From positions 1 to 10,062 of the forward strand of contig JBBDRX010000022.1 in NCBI GenBank assembly GCA_040905245.1: a stretch of 10,062 nucleotides of DNA. Reading direction: 5' to 3'. The first letter of the stretch is position 1; every line of letters starts with the position of its first letter. The notes below the pieces were generated by a model. It saw only the letters and a list, made by a program, of their open reading frames with translations. It did not search any database and was not told the DNA's origin. Made by a program: the position numbers and the translations under genes. This DNA is from JBBDRX01 sp040905245. Lineage in GTDB: Bacteria; Bacteroidota; Rhodothermia; Balneolales; Balneolaceae. Shown here in pieces: positions 6,901-10,062 of the stretch.

Positions 6901-7729
6901 GCAAGTTCCACTGGAACAGCTTGCAGAGATCCGCTACCGGCGAGGGCCGCAGGCCATCAAAAGCGAAGATACGTTCCTGGTGGGTTATGTTATTTTCGAC
7001 AAACTGGATGACTATGCAGAGGTAGATGTTGTGGAACACGCTCAGCAATCCATTCAGGAGAGTGTGGATTCCGGCGAATTAACGATCCCGGCCGGGATCA
7101 ATTTCGAATTTGCCGGGAACTATGAAAATCAGGTACGGGCCGAAAAAAGACTGAGCATTATTCTGCCCATTGCACTGGTCGTTATTTTTCTGATCCTCTA
7201 TTTCCAGTTCCGCTCGGTAAGCACTACAGCCATGATCTTCAGCAGCATTTTTGTGGCCTGGGCGGGTGGATTCCTGCTCGTCTGGCTGTATGGCCAGGGT
7301 TGGTTTTTGAATGTAGAACTGTTCGGGCAAAACCTCCGCAACCTCTTTCAGATGGGAACCGTCAACCTGAGTGTTGCCGTATGGGTCGGGTTTATTGCAC
7401 TGTTCGGTATCGCAGCAGATGGCGGCGTGGTAATGGCTACCTACCTCGACCAGCTTTTCGATCGTAAAAAGCCCAGGACATCCGCCGAATTACGTGAGGT
7501 GGTTATAGATGCGAGCACCCGGCGTATTCGCCCGACTTTGATGACGACAGCCACGACCATTCTGGCTTTACTGCCTGTTCTAACCTCTACCGGTCGTGGG
7601 TCGGATATCATGGTTCCGATGGCCATCCCCAGCGTAGGCGGAATGTTCTTGCAAATCATCACGCTGCTGGTGATCCCGGTACTGTACTACATATGGAAGG
7701 AATTTAAAATGAAACGGAGTTTGAAATGA
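3971..7729 (+). CDS. cusA: Cu(I)/Ag(I)-type heavy-metal efflux RND permease (CusA)
   Basis: CusA is the inner-membrane, proton-driven RND subunit that drives metal export through CusB and CusC. From the ATG at 3971 the protein has 1252 residues, against about 1050 in E. coli. The N-terminus (MLNKTIRFFLENKLVAVLLLL) is typical of the family. TM1 is at about 13-31, and the first periplasmic part carries VDAIPNLGENQ and TVPGIKTVRSNS. TM4 contains GIAIAIGTIVD with Asp430. Met715, Met765 and Met853 align by motif with E. coli CusA Met573, Met623 and Met672, the metal-binding triad, so Cu(I)/Ag(I) is more likely than Zn/Co/Cd. Compared with E. coli there are three inserts: about 531-628 with four hydrophobic segments, about 774-812 in the periplasmic domain, and about 20 residues between TM9 and TM10. 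The relay residues Glu939 and Lys984 of E. coli correspond to Asp1150 and Thr1189. The stop overlaps the first possible cusC start by 4 bp. No Shine-Dalgarno sequence is visible. Confidence 0.95.
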   Translation: MLNKTIRFFLENKLVAVLLLLVLCGWGLAVTPFDWNLDFLPRDRVPVDAIPNLGENQQIIYTEWEGQSPQDIEDQVTYPLTTQLLTVPGIKTVRSNSMTGLSIIYVIFEEDVETYWSRSRILEKLNSLPAGTVPQNARPAMGPDATGLGQIFWYTLEGRDENGEPAGGWDPQELRSIQDFYVRYGLSGAQGVAEVASIGGYVKEYQVDIDPNKLKIYGVTLPQVIDAVRNANAETGARTIEMNSVEYLVRGTGYINNLEDLESAVVKVVGHTPIRVRDVGFVSMGPAPRRGALDKAGAEAVGGVVVARQSANPQQVIDNVKTQIGEISPGLPSKTLEDGTVSKVTIVPFYDRSTLISETLGTLEEALTLQILITIIVIVIMVMNLRTSMLISFMLPIAVLMTFIAMKQFGVDANIVALSGIAIAIGTIVDMGVILSENMLRHMEEMDDNESLLEVIYNATVEVAGAILTAITTTIVSFLPVFTMIAAEGKLFKPLAYTKTFALIASIIITITLIPPFAHWLFGLKINNRKLKLGWNGLLVLGGFITMFTISGWGGFLILGFGLINGAGFFSGKGYRRQIPFLNNTLSVVVVTWLLTEYWLPFGPSVSFAGNLFFIVLLIALILAAFWLMIRYYQCIIGWCLDHKKIFLAIPSAFVAFGVVIWLGFSTTFGFAAKSFDVIGLDVRETSAWISASEAFPGLGKEFMPALDEGAFLLMPTTMPHAGVEEAEDVMRKLDLAVNAIPEIETVVGKMGRTESALDPAPVSMFENIILYKSEYKTDENGHRGRFRVDDTGEFVKSEDGELIPDKSGKYYRQWRDHIQSPDDIWEEIISVSRMPGTTSAPKLQPIETRLVMLQSGMRAPMGVKVRGSDLEEIEDFGLRLEEILREVEGIKASSVFAERIVGKPYLEVHWNRDQLGRYGLSVADVQQFMSMGIGGMAVSTSVEGRERYPIRVRFARELRDNPEALGDLLVPTKTGAQVPLEQLAEIRYRRGPQAIKSEDTFLVGYVIFDKLDDYAEVDVVEHAQQSIQESVDSGELTIPAGINFEFAGNYENQVRAEKRLSIILPIALVVIFLILYFQFRSVSTTAMIFSSIFVAWAGGFLLVWLYGQGWFLNVELFGQNLRNLFQMGTVNLSVAVWVGFIALFGIAADGGVVMATYLDQLFDRKKPRTSAELREVVIDASTRRIRPTLMTTATTILALLPVLTSTGRGSDIMVPMAIPSVGGMFLQIITLLVIPVLYYIWKEFKMKRSLK

Positions 7730-9075
7730 GAGTAGAATATCGAACAGGGATCATCCCGCATGAAACTACAAATGCTCATACAGGAATTTTCGAAACGAAA
7801 TTTTCGAAATATATGTGCTCTTTGTGGTTATCGCTGATAGTGGCATTACTTCTGCTATCGATTACAGCTCAAGCCCAAACCATCGCGGGATACCAACAAG
7901 AGGCGGCCGAAAACAACCCGGAGCTGAAGGCAAAATATCAGCAGTACCTGTCGGCCCTGGAGCAGAGTCCAATCACTGGAACATTACCCGATCCGGAAGT
8001 TTCGTTTTCCTATTTCGTCAAACCCATTGAAACCAGAGTCGGGGCACAGCAAGGCCGGATCTCCGTTTCTCAAATGCTGCCATGGTTTGGCTCTTTAGAG
8101 AAACAGCGTTCGGCCTCCGAGTTGCGGGCAAAAGCAGCGTTCGAAACTTTTCAGGAGAGTCGAAATCGAATTTTCCTGCAAGTAGAACAGACCGTTTTGG
8201 AACTCTATGAATTGGAGGAGAGCATTCGCATTGCCGAGGAAAACCAGGCGATCCTTCACTCATTGGTGGAGCTGAGCCTGGCACGATATGAAACGGATCG
8301 TGCCACACAAGTAGATGTATTACGAGCTCAAATTGAAGAAGAAGACCTCAACATTCAAATTCAGCTATTGATAGATAACCGGAAAGTACTTTTTCAGAGA
8401 ATGAATGAGTTGTTGAACAGGGACGAGAGTAAACAAATTACACTTCCAGACTCTTTGGATAGTAAAGAGCTGAACCCCCGTAACGTACTATTGACTCAGA
8501 TTCATCAACAGAACCCACGGCTGAATCGCCTTCGATATCAGGAGGCCTCCTCTATGGAAATGAGGTCACTGGCAGAAAAGCAGAACAGGCCGAGTATCAA
8601 ACTGGGAGTGGATTACATCTTTACAGGCGAATCCGATATGCCAAATGTGGTCAACAGCGGCAAAGATGCCCTTATGGTCATGGCCGGATTCCGAATCCCC
8701 ATCTTCGGTAAAAAGAATAGTGCCAGAGTACGTCAAGCCCAGAGAAATATTCAGGACTTGCAGTACCAAATAGCTACCCGTGAAAACTCTCTGGAAACCG
8801 AATTGGACGCTTCACTGCGAGATTTCGAGGATGCCCGCAGGAGATTCAACCTCTACAACGAAAAACAAATTCAGCGCATCAAACAAGCCATCAGCATTAT
8901 GATGGGTACCTATGCTTCGGATAGCTCCGAGTTCGAAGAGATCCTTCGTATACAAAGAAAACAGCTGGACTACCAACTTAAACGAATTCAAGCGAAAACC
9001 GATCAGCAGAAAGCGACGGCATTCATCGAATACCTGAGCGGGAACCACAACATCAATCCAACGAACCAGGAGTGA
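7726..9075 (+). CDS. cusC: TolC/OEP-family outer-membrane efflux channel (CusC-type)
   Basis: This is the outer-membrane duct of the tripartite pump. The frame from the ATG at 7726 gives 449 residues and overlaps the cusA stop as ATGA, which favours translational coupling. An internal ATG at 7813 would give 420 residues starting right at a signal peptide (MCSLWLSLIVALLLLSITAQA, cut before Gln). The first start would put 29 polar residues ahead of it, so the true start is uncertain. The mature protein shows the two-fold repeat of the OEP family: long amphipathic helices at about 60-250 and 265-435, LPDPEVSFSYF and SQMLPWFG near the first beta strands, LARYETDRATQVDVLRAQ in the helical barrel, and GFRIPIFGKK in the second half. 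Unlike E. coli CusC it has no lipobox cysteine at the cleavage site. It is followed 66 bp later by cusB. Confidence 0.92.
   Translation: MRVEYRTGIIPHETTNAHTGIFETKFSKYMCSLWLSLIVALLLLSITAQAQTIAGYQQEAAENNPELKAKYQQYLSALEQSPITGTLPDPEVSFSYFVKPIETRVGAQQGRISVSQMLPWFGSLEKQRSASELRAKAAFETFQESRNRIFLQVEQTVLELYELEESIRIAEENQAILHSLVELSLARYETDRATQVDVLRAQIEEEDLNIQIQLLIDNRKVLFQRMNELLNRDESKQITLPDSLDSKELNPRNVLLTQIHQQNPRLNRLRYQEASSMEMRSLAEKQNRPSIKLGVDYIFTGESDMPNVVNSGKDALMVMAGFRIPIFGKKNSARVRQAQRNIQDLQYQIATRENSLETELDASLRDFEDARRRFNLYNEKQIQRIKQAISIMMGTYASDSSEFEEILRIQRKQLDYQLKRIQAKTDQQKATAFIEYLSGNHNINPTNQE
7785..7809 (+). repeat. Direct repeat of a palindromic 11-mer near the cusC start
   Basis: AATTTTCGAAA occurs at 7785-7795 and again at 7799-7809, a 14-bp period. 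Each copy contains the palindrome TTTCGAAA (7788-7795 and 7802-7809). The pair ends three bases before the alternative cusC ATG at 7813. If that ATG is the real start, the repeat is leader sequence and could form alternative RNA pairings; otherwise it is coding sequence. Confidence 0.5.
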
Positions 9076-9141
9076 TCTCCGAGCCAGGCGTACCATGATA
9101 ATGCTTACAACCCGGCTCAAAACCTCCAAAATACAAACACC

Positions 9142-10062
9142 ATGAAAACGAAAAATATACTTGTTTACTCAGGACTTATTCTCGGCGGGTTATTGCTCGG
9201 ATACCTCTTCTTTGGAGGAACTTCGGAGCCACAAACACTCGGGGAACACATATCGGAAACACATACCGATGAGGCCGGTAGTGTGGTGTACACCTGCAGT
9301 ATGCACCCTCAGGTTCGGGAAAATGAACCGGGAAACTGTCCTATATGCGGCATGGAACTCATTCCGGTTGATGAACTTAATGACAATGATTCAGAATCGG
9401 CAGGCCCTGACGCCGTACAATTCTCCAAAGCCGCACTGGCACTGGCCGAGATTGAAACCACTCCGGTAAGAACAGGAACCCCGGTAGTAGAAACACGGTT
9501 GCCGGGCAAGGTAGCTGTGAATCAAAATCTGGTGTCAAATGTTACTGCCCATTTTCCAGGTCGCATCCGGAAGCTGTATGTAGATTACACCGGAGATTAC
9601 GTTCAAAAGGGGCAAAAACTTGCTTCCATATACTCTCCAAAACTTATTACGGCCCAACGCGAACTGCTGGAAACCGCCCGATTTAAAGAGCAAAACCCTC
9701 GTTTGTATGAGTCGACCCGGCGCAAGCTTTTGCTTTGGGAATTTCCGAAAAAAACCATTGATCAGATCGAACGTTCAGGAGAAGTGATGGAAGAGCTTGA
9801 TTTCTATTCTCCTGTTTCGGGCTATATATCCAGGGTCAACATTTCGCGGGAAGATCATGTTCAGGAAGGATCCTTGCTCTATCGTATCGCTGACCTTTCC
9901 AACATCTGGGTTGAATTTGAAGCGTTCGAATCGACAATCAACGGACTGAACACTGGAGATGCAGTTAAATTTACAGTGAGCTCAATTCCCGGGCAGACAT
10001 TCACCGGCAGTGTCAGTTTTATCGAACCTTTTCTAAATGAAAATTCCAGAACGGTGAAGGTT
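9142..10062 (+). CDS. cusB: CusB-type periplasmic adaptor with N-terminal heavy-metal-binding domain (runs off right edge)
   Basis: CusB is the membrane-fusion protein that links CusA to CusC and delivers periplasmic metal to the pump. The window holds 307 codons of an open frame that is still open at the right edge; family members are usually about 400-550 residues. Residues 6-26 form one hydrophobic segment with no lipobox, so this is probably an N-terminal membrane anchor. Residues 49-76 form a heavy-metal-binding domain (YTCSMHPQVRENEPGNCPICGMELIP region beginning at Tyr50) with Cys52, Met54, His55, Cys66, Cys69 and Met71. The adaptor body follows: LPGKVAVNQ near 126, the first half of the barrel-sandwich (FPGRIRKLYVDYTGDYVQKGQKL), a helical hairpin at about 170-215, and the second half (FYSPVSGYISRVNISREDHVQEG). 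Then comes the start of the beta-barrel (LSNIWVEFEAFES). No Shine-Dalgarno sequence precedes the ATG; the leader is A-rich. Confidence 0.94.
   Translation, partial: MKTKNILVYSGLILGGLLLGYLFFGGTSEPQTLGEHISETHTDEAGSVVYTCSMHPQVRENEPGNCPICGMELIPVDELNDNDSESAGPDAVQFSKAALALAEIETTPVRTGTPVVETRLPGKVAVNQNLVSNVTAHFPGRIRKLYVDYTGDYVQKGQKLASIYSPKLITAQRELLETARFKEQNPRLYESTRRKLLLWEFPKKTIDQIERSGEVMEELDFYSPVSGYISRVNISREDHVQEGSLLYRIADLSNIWVEFEAFESTINGLNTGDAVKFTVSSIPGQTFTGSVSFIEPFLNENSRTVKV

Noticed and set aside
7084..7099. A perfect 16-bp palindrome, GATCCCGGCCGGGATC
   Set aside because: It lies inside cusA and codes for conserved-looking residues of the second periplasmic domain. There is no second copy and no context for a regulator site, so it is probably chance.
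9080..9118. A possible hairpin (GAGCC and GGCTC) between cusC and cusB
   Set aside because: The stem is only 5 bp with a loop of nearly 30 bases and no T-run, so it is not supportable as a terminator.

Overview
The window is a piece of a draft chromosome containing one assembly gap of 100 N. It comes from a Gram-negative bacterium, probably of the Balneolota/Rhodothermota-Bacteroidota side of the tree. That placement is an inference. It rests on the double-lipoyl E2 enzyme, the expanded CusA with extra membrane segments, a small secreted protein of the Cys/His-rich type that precedes CusA in Bacteroidota-like genomes, and the near absence of Shine-Dalgarno sequences. No rRNA or other marker gene is present to fix the taxon.

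Left half (1-2982), minus strand. Three metabolic genes are read leftwards: a dihydrolipoyl acyltransferase (E2 of a 2-oxoacid dehydrogenase complex), then panC (pantothenate synthetase), then the start of panD (aspartate 1-decarboxylase), which runs off the left edge. PanD makes beta-alanine and PanC joins it to pantoate, so together they supply pantothenate, the precursor of the CoA used by the E2 reaction. A perfect 11-bp inverted repeat lies between the E2 gene and panC. The gap lies in the linker between the two lipoyl domains of E2, and the 11 bases on its two sides are identical, so it may contain no missing sequence at all.

Middle (2983-3253). An AT-rich divergent intergenic region separates the leftward genes from the rightward ones.

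Right half (3254-10062), plus strand. This is a copper/silver efflux locus: a small secreted Cys/His-rich protein resembling the HYC_CC_PP type, cusA (inner-membrane RND pump), cusC (outer-membrane TolC-type channel, overlapping cusA by 4 bp) and cusB (periplasmic adaptor with an N-terminal heavy-metal-binding domain, cut by the right edge). Together CusC, CusB and CusA would form a tripartite pump that moves Cu(I)/Ag(I) out of the cell. CusA keeps the three methionines that bind metal in E. coli CusA. It differs by about 100 extra residues carrying some four hydrophobic segments between its two halves, a periplasmic insert of about 39 residues between the second and third metal-site methionines, and changes in the proton-relay positions.

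I see no CRISPR array, tRNA, rRNA, transposase or phage gene. The metal-efflux genes are recognisable families. The less familiar parts are the small secreted protein and the architecture of this CusA.
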